A DNA stretch of 64,000 bases from Nocardioides pocheonensis (GCF_003725535.1 NZ_RJSF01000019.1:422301-486300); one strand, 5' to 3'. Counted from the first letter of the stretch, positions 15,965 to 24,587 are shown. Notes: a model not told the origin generated them from the letters alone. Numbers and translations are program-made.

Positions 15965-18676
15965 GTGACCGCAGCGGACCCGACGCACCCCACGGCACGG
16001 GAGTACCCCGAGCACTGGGAGGCCGACGTCGTGCTGCGTGATGGCCGCACCGGGCACGTGCGGCCGATCACCCCGGAGGACGCCGAGGGACTCGTCGCCT
16101 TCTACGCCGAGGTCTCCGACCAGTCGAAGTACTTCCGCTTCTTCGCCCCGATGCCGCAGCTGTCGGAGAAGGACGTACGCCGGTTCACCCACGTCGACCA
16201 CCACGACCGGGTCGCGTTCGTGCTCACCGTCGCGGAGAAGATCCTGGCGATCGCCAGCTACGAGCTGATCAAGCCCGGTGAGGCCGAGGTCGCCTTCCTC
16301 GTGCAGGACGCCCACCAGGGCCGGGGCATCGGCCAGCTGCTGCTCGAGCACCTCGCGCAGGCGGCCCGCGAGCGCGGGGTGCACCGGTTCGTCGCCGAGG
16401 TGCTGCCCGACAACCAGCGCATGCTCCAGGTCTTCCACGAGGCCGGCTACGAGGTCACCGGTGGGTGGGGCGAGGGCACCATGCACCTCGAGTTCAACAT
16501 CGACCCGACCGACACCGCGCTCGGCGTGATGGCTGCCCGCGAGCACCGGGCCGAGGCGGCGTCGATCGACGCCTTCCTCAGTGCCAAGAGCGTCGCGGTG
16601 ATCGGCGCCTCGCGGCGCTCCGACACGATCGGCGCCGCGCTGGTGCGCAACCTCGTGCTCGGCGACTACGCCGGACGGGTGTACGTCGTGAACCCTGCCG
16701 CCGACGCGGTGGCCGGCATGCCGTCGTACGCGAGGGTCGGCGACATCCCAGGCGACGTCGACGTCGCGATCGTCGCGGTGCCCGCGGAGGCCGTCCAGGA
16801 CGTCGTCCTCGACTGCGCCGCCAAGGGCGTGCACGGGCTGATCGTGATCTCCTCGGGCTTCGCCGAGACCGGTGAGGAGGGCCGCCAGCGGCAGCGTCGG
16901 CTCGTCGGGCTCGCCCGCTCCTACGGGCTGCGGCTGATCGGCCCCAACGCGCTCGGCGTGATCAACACCGCGGTGGACATCTCGCTCAACGCGTCGCTCT
17001 CGCCGATCATGCCGCCGCGCGGCCGCGCCGGGTTCTTCTGCCAGTCCGGCGCGCTGGGGTCCGCGATCCTCGAGAAGGTCCGCAACCGCGGGCTCGGCCT
17101 CTCGACGTTCGTCAGCGCGGGCAACCGTGCCGACGTGTCCGGCAACGACCTCCTGCAGTACTGGGAGGAGGACGAGACCACCGAGGTCGTGCTGCTCTAC
17201 CTCGAGTCGATCGGAAACCCGCGCAAGTTCTCGCGGATCGCCCGCCGGGTGTCACGCAGCAAGCCGGTGATCGCGGTCCGCTCCGGGCGTACGACGCAGG
17301 GCGTGCCCATGGGCCACGCCGTGCGCTCGATCGAGGCGCCTCCGGCCGCGGTGGACGCGATGTTCCGGCAGGCCGGGGTGATCCAGGTCGACACCCTCGA
17401 CGAGATGTTCGACGTCGCCCAGCTGCTGGCGCACCAGCCGCTCCCGGCGGGCGCCCGGGTCGCGGTCGTGGGCAACTCCGACGCGCTCGGCCTGCTGGCC
17501 GCCGACGCCGCCGCCGCGAGCGGCCTGGGCGTCACCCGATCGATCGCGCTGGGCGCCGAGGCCACCGCGGACGACTTCGAGGACGCGCTCGACGCGGTCA
17601 TCGACGACCCGGACGTCGACGGCGTGGTGGCGATCTACATCCCGCCGCTCAACGCCGGTGGCGCCGAGGTGGCCAACGCCCTTGCGGCCGTCGCCGAGCA
17701 GTCCGACAAGCCGATGGTCTCCAGCTTCCTCGGTCGCGAGGGCGTGCCCGAGCTGCTGCGGGTGCCCGACCTCGCCGGCAGCACGGCGGGCCGCGGCTCG
17801 GTGCCGTCGTACCCCGCGGTCGAGCAGGCCGTGCGGGCCCTCGCTCGCGTCGTCGAGTACGCCGCGTGGCTCGATCGCCAGCCCGACGAGGAGGAGGTGC
17901 TGAGCCGCATCGACCACGACTCGGCGACCAAGATGCTGGTCGGGCTCCTGATCGAGGCGCCGGACGGTCGTGACCTCAGCTACGCGGAGTGCCAGGAGCT
18001 CCTCGGTCACTACGGCATCGACCTGTGGGACCGGATCCCGGTGACGACCGCCGAGGAGGCCGTCGCGGCCGCCGAGCAGCTCGGCTGGGACGTCGTCCTC
18101 AAGGCCACCGCCGAGCCGCTCCGGCAGCGGCCCGACCTGGCCCACGTGTGGCGCAACATCGAGGACGCCGACGAGATGCGGCACGCCTATCACCAGCTGA
18201 CCGGGATCATCACCTCGGTCGAGGACGCCGGGTTCGTGGTGCAGAAGACCGCGCCGCCCGGCGTACCCGTGCGGATCGAGGGACTCGAGGACCCGCTCTT
18301 CGGACCGGCCGTGTCCTTCTCCATCTCCGGCGCGATCACCGAGCTGGTCGGCGACCAGGCGTACCTGATCCCGCCGATCACCGGCCTCGACGCGTTCGAG
18401 GCGGTGCGCTCGATCAAGGCGGCTCCGCTGCTCTTCGGCCACCGGGGCAGCGAGGCCGTCGACGTCGCCTCCGTGGAGGACCTGTTCCGGCGGGTGGCGG
18501 CCCTCAAGCACGACCTGCAGCAGGTGTGCGCGATCGACCTCAGCCTCGTGCACGCGACGGCGCAGGGGGTCAAGGTGCTCGACGCCGAGATCCGGGTCGC
18601 CCCGGTCATCGACCCCCGCTCGGACTGGTTCACGCGCCGGCTCAACGTGCACCCGGGTGACACGCTTCCCGGGTGA
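15965..18676 (+). CDS. Bifunctional GNAT acetyltransferase / acyl-CoA synthetase-like protein (Pat type)
   Basis: A 903-residue fusion. Residues ~20-185 form a GNAT domain with acetyl-CoA loop QDAHQGRGIGQLLLEHL. Residues ~195-460 are a CoA-binding and succinyl-CoA-ligase-like part (KSVAVIGASRRSDTIGAALVRNL, FFCQSGALGSAILEK), and ~650-900 an ATP-grasp part (EAPDGRDLSYAECQELL, AWDVVLKATAE-like). Enzymes of this set acetylate lysines of acyl-CoA synthetases (Pat). The N-terminal GNAT order is that reported for Streptomyces lividans PatA, reverse to Salmonella Pat. In the ligase-like part the usual HTGSLAG motif appears as GHAVRSIEAPP, so synthetase activity is doubtful. Confidence 0.88.
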   Translation: MTAADPTHPTAREYPEHWEADVVLRDGRTGHVRPITPEDAEGLVAFYAEVSDQSKYFRFFAPMPQLSEKDVRRFTHVDHHDRVAFVLTVAEKILAIASYELIKPGEAEVAFLVQDAHQGRGIGQLLLEHLAQAARERGVHRFVAEVLPDNQRMLQVFHEAGYEVTGGWGEGTMHLEFNIDPTDTALGVMAAREHRAEAASIDAFLSAKSVAVIGASRRSDTIGAALVRNLVLGDYAGRVYVVNPAADAVAGMPSYARVGDIPGDVDVAIVAVPAEAVQDVVLDCAAKGVHGLIVISSGFAETGEEGRQRQRRLVGLARSYGLRLIGPNALGVINTAVDISLNASLSPIMPPRGRAGFFCQSGALGSAILEKVRNRGLGLSTFVSAGNRADVSGNDLLQYWEEDETTEVVLLYLESIGNPRKFSRIARRVSRSKPVIAVRSGRTTQGVPMGHAVRSIEAPPAAVDAMFRQAGVIQVDTLDEMFDVAQLLAHQPLPAGARVAVVGNSDALGLLAADAAAASGLGVTRSIALGAEATADDFEDALDAVIDDPDVDGVVAIYIPPLNAGGAEVANALAAVAEQSDKPMVSSFLGREGVPELLRVPDLAGSTAGRGSVPSYPAVEQAVRALARVVEYAAWLDRQPDEEEVLSRIDHDSATKMLVGLLIEAPDGRDLSYAECQELLGHYGIDLWDRIPVTTAEEAVAAAEQLGWDVVLKATAEPLRQRPDLAHVWRNIEDADEMRHAYHQLTGIITSVEDAGFVVQKTAPPGVPVRIEGLEDPLFGPAVSFSISGAITELVGDQAYLIPPITGLDAFEAVRSIKAAPLLFGHRGSEAVDVASVEDLFRRVAALKHDLQQVCAIDLSLVHATAQGVKVLDAEIRVAPVIDPRSDWFTRRLNVHPGDTLPG

Positions 18677-18718
18677 TCCGCTCTCGGGCCACCGAAGTCG
18701 CGTGACAGACTGGCGCTC

Positions 18719-19306
18719 ATGCACGTGACCTCCGAGGACCAGGCCGCCGAGCTCGGTGCCGCGATCGAGCAGACGGGGTACTACCCGGCCGTCGTCCGCG
18801 CCGGCGTCGAGTCCGCCGTGGCCGGCGAGCGCGTGGTGTCCTTCCTGGTGCACCACGAGCCGACCATCGACCGCGACGAGGTGCGCCGCCACATCTCCGT
18901 GGTCGTGCTCACCCCGACGCGCCTGATCCTGTGCCACACCGACGAGCACGCCCCCGACGACCTGCTGCCGCAGCCCTACACGTCCACCTCGACCGAGGCG
19001 ATCAAGCTCGACCAGGTCCGCTCGGTGGTGGTGAACCGGATGGTGGCCAACCCCGCGGAGATCACCAGCACGCCGGTCCCCGCGCCTGCGGAGGCGGTGC
19101 TCACGATCGGCTGGGGCGGGATCGACCGGATCGACCTCGAGCCGGCCACGTGCTCCGACCCGGACTGCGAGGCCGACCACGGCTACACCGGCGTGGTCGC
19201 CTCCGACGACTTCTCCCTGCGGGTGAGCTCGGCAGCCGACGGTCAGGCGGCCGTCGACCGGCTGCTCGCCTTCGCGGAGACGCTCTCCGCGAGCACCCAG
19301 GTCTGA
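18719..19306 (+). CDS. DUF5998 family protein
   Basis: A 195-residue soluble protein of an actinobacterial family without known function. It begins with EDQAAELGAAIEQTGYYP, contains VVSFLVHHEPTIDRDEVRRHISVVVLTPTRLI, and has two cysteines in ATCSDPDCEADHGYTG, which may bind metal. Downstream by 10 bases lies a phosphodiesterase gene, an arrangement I know from other actinobacteria. A CAGACT hexamer ends 7 bases before the ATG, so the mRNA may be leaderless. Confidence 0.8.
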   Translation: MHVTSEDQAAELGAAIEQTGYYPAVVRAGVESAVAGERVVSFLVHHEPTIDRDEVRRHISVVVLTPTRLILCHTDEHAPDDLLPQPYTSTSTEAIKLDQVRSVVVNRMVANPAEITSTPVPAPAEAVLTIGWGGIDRIDLEPATCSDPDCEADHGYTGVVASDDFSLRVSSAADGQAAVDRLLAFAETLSASTQV

Positions 19307-19316
19307 GCCCCGCCTG

Positions 19317-20456
19317 ATGAGCACCCTCCCCGGCATCGCCACGAGCGAGCCCTTCGTCGAGCCCGGGTACGGCGGCCGCTCGCTCGGCGACGTCCTGCCC
19401 GCGGTCGCGCGAGCACTCGGCGTCGACGTCGGCTTCCACGACACCACGCTGGTCCTTCCTCCGGCGCGGCGCTACGTGGTCTTCCTCGTCGACGGGCTGG
19501 GCCACCAGCTGCTGGCAGCACACCAGGAGCACGCGCCGTACCTGCACGCCCTGCTCGCCGAGCCGGGGATGGCGGGGGTGCCGTCGACGACCGCGACCAG
19601 CATCACCTCGCTCGGCACGTCGCTCACTCCCGGCCAGCACGGCCTGGTCGGCTACACCTCCCGCATTCCCGGCACCGACCGCCTGCTGAACGCGCTGATG
19701 TGGGACAAGCAGGTCGACCCCTTCGAGTGGCAGCCCCACGACAGCGGGTTCGCACGGCTCCGTGCGGCCGGCGTGCAGGCCACCGTGGTGAGCAAGCGGG
19801 AGTTCGTCGACACGGGCCTGACCCTGTGCGGCTTCCGTGGGTCGGAGTTCGTCGGCGGCGACAAGGTCGGGGAGCGGATCGCCGGGGTGGTCGCGGCCTC
19901 GGTCGAGGAGCCGAGCATCACCTACGTCTACGACGGCGACCTCGACTGGACCGGCCACCGCTACGGCGTCGACTCACCGCAGTGGCGCGCCCAGCTCGCC
20001 GCGATCGACGCCAGCGTGGAGCAGCTGCGCGAGGCGCTCGACCCGGGTGTGCGGATCGTGCTCGTGGCCGACCACGGCATGATCGACAGCGCTCCCGAGT
20101 CCCGCATCGACGTCGACACCAACCTCGAGCTCCGCGAGGGCGTGCGGCTGCTGGGGGGAGAGGCGCGGTTCCGCCACCTGTACTGCGCGAGCGGCGCCGT
20201 CGACGACGTGCTGGCCACCTGGCGCGAGCGCCTCGGCGACCGCGCCGACGTGCTCAGCCGCGACGAGGCCATCGAGCGTGGCTGGTTCGGACCGGTCGTG
20301 CCCCAGGTGCGCCCGCGTCTCGGCGACGTCGTCGTCGCTTCCCGTGGTGATCACGCGGTGGTGAGCACGGCAGACTTCCCGTACGAGAACCTCCTGGTCG
20401 GACTGCACGGCTCGCTGACCGCCGCGGAGATGCAGATCCCGATCCTGACCTTCTGA
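19317..20456 (+). CDS. Alkaline phosphatase superfamily / nucleotide pyrophosphatase-phosphodiesterase
   Basis: A 379-residue enzyme of the type I phosphodiesterase family. Metal-binding elements are visible: FLVDGLGHQLL (first Asp), the nucleophile Thr in STTATSITSLGTS, YDGDLDWTGHRYG (Asp/His), VLVADHGMID (Asp-His), and SRGDHAVVS. No signal peptide is seen. It probably hydrolyses phosphodiester or pyrophosphate bonds in nucleotides; the exact substrate is not readable. It follows the DUF5998 gene by 10 bases and ends at the 22-bp repeat array. Confidence 0.88.
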   Translation: MSTLPGIATSEPFVEPGYGGRSLGDVLPAVARALGVDVGFHDTTLVLPPARRYVVFLVDGLGHQLLAAHQEHAPYLHALLAEPGMAGVPSTTATSITSLGTSLTPGQHGLVGYTSRIPGTDRLLNALMWDKQVDPFEWQPHDSGFARLRAAGVQATVVSKREFVDTGLTLCGFRGSEFVGGDKVGERIAGVVAASVEEPSITYVYDGDLDWTGHRYGVDSPQWRAQLAAIDASVEQLREALDPGVRIVLVADHGMIDSAPESRIDVDTNLELREGVRLLGGEARFRHLYCASGAVDDVLATWRERLGDRADVLSRDEAIERGWFGPVVPQVRPRLGDVVVASRGDHAVVSTADFPYENLLVGLHGSLTAAEMQIPILTF

Positions 20457-20463
20457 CCGCTCT

Positions 20464-20597
20464 GTCGAGTTGGGGGTTCGTACCCGTCGAGTTCGGGGTT
20501 GGTGCCGCCCGTGACTCGAGTCAACGGAACGAACCGCCGACTCAACGGGGACGAACTCCCCACTCAACGGGAACGAACTGCCCACTCAACGGGTGGG
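20464..20597. repeat. Inverted array of 22-bp tandem repeats between convergent genes
   Basis: Two units starting at 20464 and 20486 (GTCGAGTTgGGGGTTcGTaCC type) are followed, after about 11 bases, by units of the opposite orientation at 20518, 20540, 20562 and 20584 (ACTCAACGGGnACGAACTnC type, the first and last degenerate). The period is exactly 22 bp in each half. The two halves are reverse complements and could form a long hairpin. The array fills the whole gap between the phosphodiesterase stop and the tdk stop, so it may act as a two-way terminator. Confidence 0.75.
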
Positions 20598-21251
20598 TCA
20601 GGTGAAGGGGAGCGGCTCGCTGACCATCGAGACCGCGCGGGCGCGGGCGGCGGTCATGCGGCGGCGGTGGTGCTGGCGGCAGAGCACCTCGTAGGCGACC
20701 TCCGCGGGTTCGTGGAGCGCGTCCTCGACGTCGCCGACCACGATCACCTCGCCCTCGGTGACCATCTCGCCGTTCTCGGTGCGGGCGTTGTGGGTGGCCC
20801 GCTTGCCGCACCAGCAGAGGGCTTCGACCTGGAGCACCTGCGTGCGGTCGGCGAGCTCGACGAGCCGGCGTGAGCCGGGGAAGAGCTCCGTGCGGAAGTC
20901 GCTGAGGATGCCGAACGCGAACACGTCGATCTGCAGCTCGTCGACGATCCGGGCGAGCTGGTCGATCTGCTCGGCCCGGTAGAACTGGGCCTCGTCGCAG
21001 ATCAGGTAGTCGATGCGCGCGCCGTGAGTGAGTGCGTCGACGACGTACCGCCAGAAGTCGAAGTCGTCGGTCACCTCGACCGCGGCGTGCTCGAGCCCGA
21101 GCCGGGAGGACAGGGTCGCCTCGCCGGCGCGGTCGTGGGTGGTGAAGATCCGGCCGACCCTGCCGCGCGCCGCGTGGTTGTGGTTGGTCTGCAGCGCGAG
21201 CGTGCTCTTCCCGGAGTCCATGGTGCCCGTGAAGAATTGGAGTTCAGCCAT
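20598..21251 (-). CDS. tdk: Thymidine kinase (type II)
   Basis: A 217-residue salvage kinase making dTMP from thymidine. Walker A is GTMDSGKST at residues ~8-16, the ICDEAQF motif is the Walker B/catalytic region, and the zinc-binding lasso uses cysteines in ALCWCGKRATH and VLCRQHH. The dUTPase at 32652 serves the same dTMP pool. Its ATG is only 16 bases from the divergent sulfurtransferase ATG, with no Shine-Dalgarno. Confidence 0.95.
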   Translation of the reverse strand: MAELQFFTGTMDSGKSTLALQTNHNHAARGRVGRIFTTHDRAGEATLSSRLGLEHAAVEVTDDFDFWRYVVDALTHGARIDYLICDEAQFYRAEQIDQLARIVDELQIDVFAFGILSDFRTELFPGSRRLVELADRTQVLQVEALCWCGKRATHNARTENGEMVTEGEVIVVGDVEDALHEPAEVAYEVLCRQHHRRRMTAARARAVSMVSEPLPFT

Positions 21252-21255
21252 CGGG

Positions 21256-21261
21256 CAGGAT
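21256..21261 (+). promoter_or_regulatory. Putative -10 of the sulfurtransferase gene in a 16-bp divergent gap
   Basis: CAGGAT ends 6 bases before the ATG at 21268. On the other strand CATGAT (21260-21265) lies 8 bases before the tdk ATG, so the two hexamers overlap head to head. Confidence 0.4.
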
Positions 21262-21267
21262 CATGCC

Positions 21268-22083
21268 ATGCGTGACCCCTTGATCTCGGCCGCCGAGCTC
21301 GCTCGCCTCCTTCCCGACGTCACCGTGCTCGACGTGCGCTACCGGATGGGCGGTCCGGGTGGCCCCGAGGAGTACACCGCCGGGCACGTGCCCGGCGCGG
21401 CGTACGTCGACCTGGACACCACTCTGGCCGACCCGCCCGGCCCGCGGGGGCGGCATCCCCTGCCCGACGTCGCGGTCTTCGAGGCGGCGATGCGACGCGC
21501 CGGGGTCAGCGGCGACCGGCCGGTCGTGGTCTACGACGACTGGGAGGGCCGGGCCGCGGCCCGGTGCTGGTGGCTGCTGCGCCACCACGGCCATCCCGAC
21601 GTGCGCGTGCTCGACGGTGGCTTGGCTGCCTGGACCCGGGCGGACGGCCCGGTCGAGACGGGAACCGTGGAGACGACGGCGGGCTCGTTCACGGCCGATC
21701 CCGGCCACCTTTCGGTGGTCGACGCCGACGGCGTGCTCGCCCTCGCCGCGACCGGCACCCTGGTCGACGCGCGCAACCCCGAGCGCTACCGCGGTGAGGT
21801 GGAGCCGGTCGACCCGGTCGCCGGACGGATCCCCGGCGCGGTCAACGTGCCGACCGGTCGCAACGTCGGCTCGGAGGGCACCTTCCGCACCGCTGACCAG
21901 CTCCGGGACCTCTACGGCGGGGTCGTCCGCGACGGCGGCCCCGTCGCGGCGTACTGCGGATCCGGTGTCACCGCGGCGCACGACATCCTCGCGATGGCGG
22001 TCGCCGGGATCGACTCCGCGTTGTACCCCGGGTCGTGGAGCGAGTGGGTCGCCGACCCGAGCCGCCCGGTCGAGACCGGCTGA
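21268..22083 (+). CDS. sseA: Sulfurtransferase, tandem rhodanese domains
   Basis: A 271-residue thiosulfate/3-mercaptopyruvate sulfurtransferase with two rhodanese domains. The first ends with VVVYDDWEGRAAARCWWLL; the second carries the active-site loop AAYCGSGVTAAHD with catalytic Cys near residue 230. The loop CGSGVTA is of the mercaptopyruvate sulfurtransferase kind. The ATG at 21268 is chosen because an upstream extension would be antisense to tdk. Exact sulfur donor is inferred. Confidence 0.88.
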   Translation: MRDPLISAAELARLLPDVTVLDVRYRMGGPGGPEEYTAGHVPGAAYVDLDTTLADPPGPRGRHPLPDVAVFEAAMRRAGVSGDRPVVVYDDWEGRAAARCWWLLRHHGHPDVRVLDGGLAAWTRADGPVETGTVETTAGSFTADPGHLSVVDADGVLALAATGTLVDARNPERYRGEVEPVDPVAGRIPGAVNVPTGRNVGSEGTFRTADQLRDLYGGVVRDGGPVAAYCGSGVTAAHDILAMAVAGIDSALYPGSWSEWVADPSRPVETG

Positions 22084-22090
22084 GCGACGG

Positions 22091-22303
22091 CTACCGCCCG
22101 CCGGGGTTGTTCGGGAACGTGTTGTTGCCCGGTCTCAGGTCGTGCTGCAGCCGTGTCTGGTCGAGCTGCTGCGCCTGGGTCGGCGTGAGCGTGGAGCCCG
22201 GCCCGCGTCCTCGCAGCGGGGACCGGCCCGACGACCACCAGACCAGCGCGACGAGCGCGGCCGCCGCAGCGGCGCCAAGGACGACCCAGGCCCACGTGTC
22301 CAC
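22091..22303 (-). CDS. Small single-pass membrane protein (copy 2 of a tandem pair)
   Basis: A 70-residue protein: MDTWAW at the N-terminus, one hydrophobic helix (VVLGAAAAAALVALVWW), then SSGR-LRGRGPGS-LTPTQAQQLDQ and a Asn/Pro-rich tail. The same layout appears in the next gene upstream, so the two arose by duplication. GTG start with AGGCGG nearby. Function unknown. Confidence 0.65.
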   Translation of the reverse strand: MDTWAWVVLGAAAAAALVALVWWSSGRSPLRGRGPGSTLTPTQAQQLDQTRLQHDLRPGNNTFPNNPGGR

Positions 22304-22311
22304 CCGGCCGC

Positions 22312-22497
22312 CTAGCCGATCGATCCGGGGACGTTGCTCTTCCGGATCTCGAAGACGTCGATGCTCTCGCGCTGCTCCGGCGTCAGCGAGCTCTCCGGTC
22401 CGTGGCCACGCAGGGACGCTCGTCCGGAGGACCACCACGCCAGGGCGAGGATGACGGCGACGACGCCGGCGACGGTGAGCCAGGCCCAGGTGTCCAT
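22312..22497 (-). CDS. Small single-pass membrane protein (copy 1 of a tandem pair)
   Basis: A 61-residue protein with MDTWAW, a helix (LTVAGVVAVILALAWW), SSGRASLRGHGPESSLTPEQRESID and a basic tail. A good ribosome binding site (GGGAGGAG) precedes the ATG. It shares the MDTWAW...WWSSGR.LRG.GP.S.LTP.Q pattern with the next gene downstream, 8 bases away. Function unknown. Confidence 0.68.
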   Translation of the reverse strand: MDTWAWLTVAGVVAVILALAWWSSGRASLRGHGPESSLTPEQRESIDVFEIRKSNVPGSIG

Positions 22498-22522
22498 GTG
22501 CGGCTCCTCCCGGATGTGCCGA

Positions 22523-22551
22523 GGCTACGCCGCGACGGGCGCGGCGTAGCC
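22523..22551 (-). terminator. Perfect hairpin after the fatty acyl-CoA reductase gene
   Basis: A 12-bp perfect inverted repeat (22523-22534 and 22540-22551, loop of 5) starts 20 bases after the reductase stop codon. There is no T-tract, as is common for actinobacterial terminators. Confidence 0.6.
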
Positions 22552-22571
22552 GGAATTGCCCGAGCCGGCTG

Positions 22572-24587
22572 TCACCAGTGCACGCCCTTGAGAACGCGGG
22601 CGAGCATCTGCTGCTCGTTCTCCCGCGCCGCGGGCGTGGGCGCGTCGCCGCGCGCAGCGGCGGAGTCCGGGAAGACCTGGTAGGCCAGGTGCAGGATCCG
22701 GAACGCCGCCTTGGGCGCGAGCGTGTGGGCGAGCGCACCCAGGTTGCCGGTGAGGGTGTTGATCTCGTGCGGCTTGTCGACCAGGGCCGTGACCACCTTG
22801 GCCGCGGCCTGGGCCGGGCTGATCGTGGGGAACCGGTCGTACATCTTGGTCGGCGCGATCATCGGCGTGCGGACCAGCGGCATGTGGATGCTGGTGAAGG
22901 AGACGCCATCGCCGACGAGCTCGCTGGAGACGACGTTGCTCCACGCGTCGAGCGCGGCCTTGGACGCGACGTACGCGCTGAACCGCGGCGGGTTGGTGAG
23001 CACGCCGATCGAGGAGATGTTCACGATGTGCCCGGACTTCTGCTCCCGCATCTTCGGCAGCAGGCCCATCACGAGCCGGATCGCGCCGAAGTAGTTCAGC
23101 TGCATGGTGCGCTCGAAGTCGTGGAACCGGTCCTCGCTGAGCTTCAGCGACCGCCGGATCGAGCGACCGGCGTTGTTCACGACGGAGTCGATCCGCTCGA
23201 AGTCGCCGGAAAGCTGCTCGGTGAGCGCGTCGATCGCCTGCAGGTCGGAGAGGTCGCAGCCGTAGGCGTAGGCCTTGCCGCCCTGGCTCTCGATGAGGGC
23301 CTTGGTCGCCTCGAGCTTGTCCTTGCCGCGCGCGATGAGGATCGGCACCGCGCCGGCCTTCGCGACCTGCACCGCGGTGACCAGGCCGATGCCGGACGAC
23401 GCGCCGGTGATCACGACGGTCTTGCCCTTGAGCGCCGCGACGGCGGCCTTGTCGTGGGTGATCGAGTCGTCGAGCATGTCCTCCCAGTACGACCACAGCG
23501 TCGCGGCGTACGACTCGAGGTCGGGCACGGCGATGCCGGAGCCGGCGAGCGCCTTCTGGGTGGAGGCCGAGGCGTAGACGGTCGGGAACGAGATGTGCTC
23601 GAGCACCTCGGGCGGGATGCCGAACCGGCCGAGCGTCTGGTCCAGGGCGAGGTGGGCCGGAGGGGTGCGCAGCACGGCGCCGAGCAGTGCGCCCGGGCGC
23701 AGCTGGCGGGGGAGGAGAGCGGTGGGCAGCCGGTTGGTGACGCTCCGGTCGATCGGTACGGCGAACTGCGGCGCCTTCGCGGCGGCCGCGAAGGTGTTCA
23801 CCAGCTCGACGGTGTTCTGCGGCTCGGGGTTGACCAGGTGGAACGCCTCGCCGTCGCGGCCGGGCAGGTGGGCGAGGTGGTCCATCGCCTTCGCGACGTA
23901 GTCCACCGGGACGACGTTGGTGTCGCCCAGGTCGATCCCGACGAGGGGCAGCCAGGACGGGAGCGTGTCGCGCATCCGCTTGAACAGCGGGAAGAAGTAG
24001 TAGGGCCCGTCGATCTTGTCCATCGCCCCGGTCTCGGAGTGGCCGACGACCACGGCGGGGCGGTAGACCCGCCACGGGACCGGCGACTCCTCGCGGACGA
24101 TCTTCTCCGACTCGAACTTCGTGCGGTGGTACGCCGACGGCAGCCGCTGGCCCTCGTCGAACATCGACTCGTCGAACAGCCCGTGGTAGTCGCCCGACGC
24201 GGCGACCGAGGACACCTGGTGGAAGATCCCGGCCTTGAGGTCGCCGGCCAGCGACAGGGCCGCGCGGGTGCCGCCCACGTTCAGCGTCTCGTTCAGCTCC
24301 TCGCTCGCGGTCATGTCGTAGATCGCGGCGAGGTGGAAGAAGTGGTCGATCGTTCCGCGGTGCTCCTCGATCCAGGAGGGATCGACGCCGAGCCGGTCCG
24401 CGCGCAGGTCGCCGACCACCGGCACCAGGCGCGCGCTGCCGCCCCACTGCTGGGTGATCAGGGCGTCCAGGCGGGCCCGGGAGCCCTCCCGGCAGAGCAG
24501 GTGGATCTCGCCCTCGCGGTTGTCGAGGAGCTCCTGGACCAGGTAGCGGCCGATGAAGCCGGTGGCGCCGGTGACGAAGTAGGACAT
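22572..24587 (-). CDS. Bifunctional SDR: fatty acyl-CoA reductase-like (Acr1/FcrA type)
   Basis: A 671-residue protein with two Rossmann domains. The N-terminal one is of the NAD_binding_4/male-sterility kind (TGATGFIGR at 6-14, SVAASGDY, catalytic YHRTK). The C-terminal one is a classical SDR (ITGASSGIG near 391, NNAGRS, ISSIGV, and YVASK near 535). This architecture is that of bacterial acyl-CoA reductases that make fatty aldehydes or alcohols, such as M. tuberculosis AcrA1 (Rv3391) and the Marinobacter enzyme. ATG 24587 has a strong ribosome binding site (GGAAGGGA). Confidence 0.85.
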   Translation of the reverse strand: MSYFVTGATGFIGRYLVQELLDNREGEIHLLCREGSRARLDALITQQWGGSARLVPVVGDLRADRLGVDPSWIEEHRGTIDHFFHLAAIYDMTASEELNETLNVGGTRAALSLAGDLKAGIFHQVSSVAASGDYHGLFDESMFDEGQRLPSAYHRTKFESEKIVREESPVPWRVYRPAVVVGHSETGAMDKIDGPYYFFPLFKRMRDTLPSWLPLVGIDLGDTNVVPVDYVAKAMDHLAHLPGRDGEAFHLVNPEPQNTVELVNTFAAAAKAPQFAVPIDRSVTNRLPTALLPRQLRPGALLGAVLRTPPAHLALDQTLGRFGIPPEVLEHISFPTVYASASTQKALAGSGIAVPDLESYAATLWSYWEDMLDDSITHDKAAVAALKGKTVVITGASSGIGLVTAVQVAKAGAVPILIARGKDKLEATKALIESQGGKAYAYGCDLSDLQAIDALTEQLSGDFERIDSVVNNAGRSIRRSLKLSEDRFHDFERTMQLNYFGAIRLVMGLLPKMREQKSGHIVNISSIGVLTNPPRFSAYVASKAALDAWSNVVSSELVGDGVSFTSIHMPLVRTPMIAPTKMYDRFPTISPAQAAAKVVTALVDKPHEINTLTGNLGALAHTLAPKAAFRILHLAYQVFPDSAAARGDAPTPAARENEQQMLARVLKGVHW

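Noticed and set aside
20464-20597. CRISPR array
   Set aside because: The 22-bp units are contiguous, without unique spacers, and change orientation half way; no cas genes are present.
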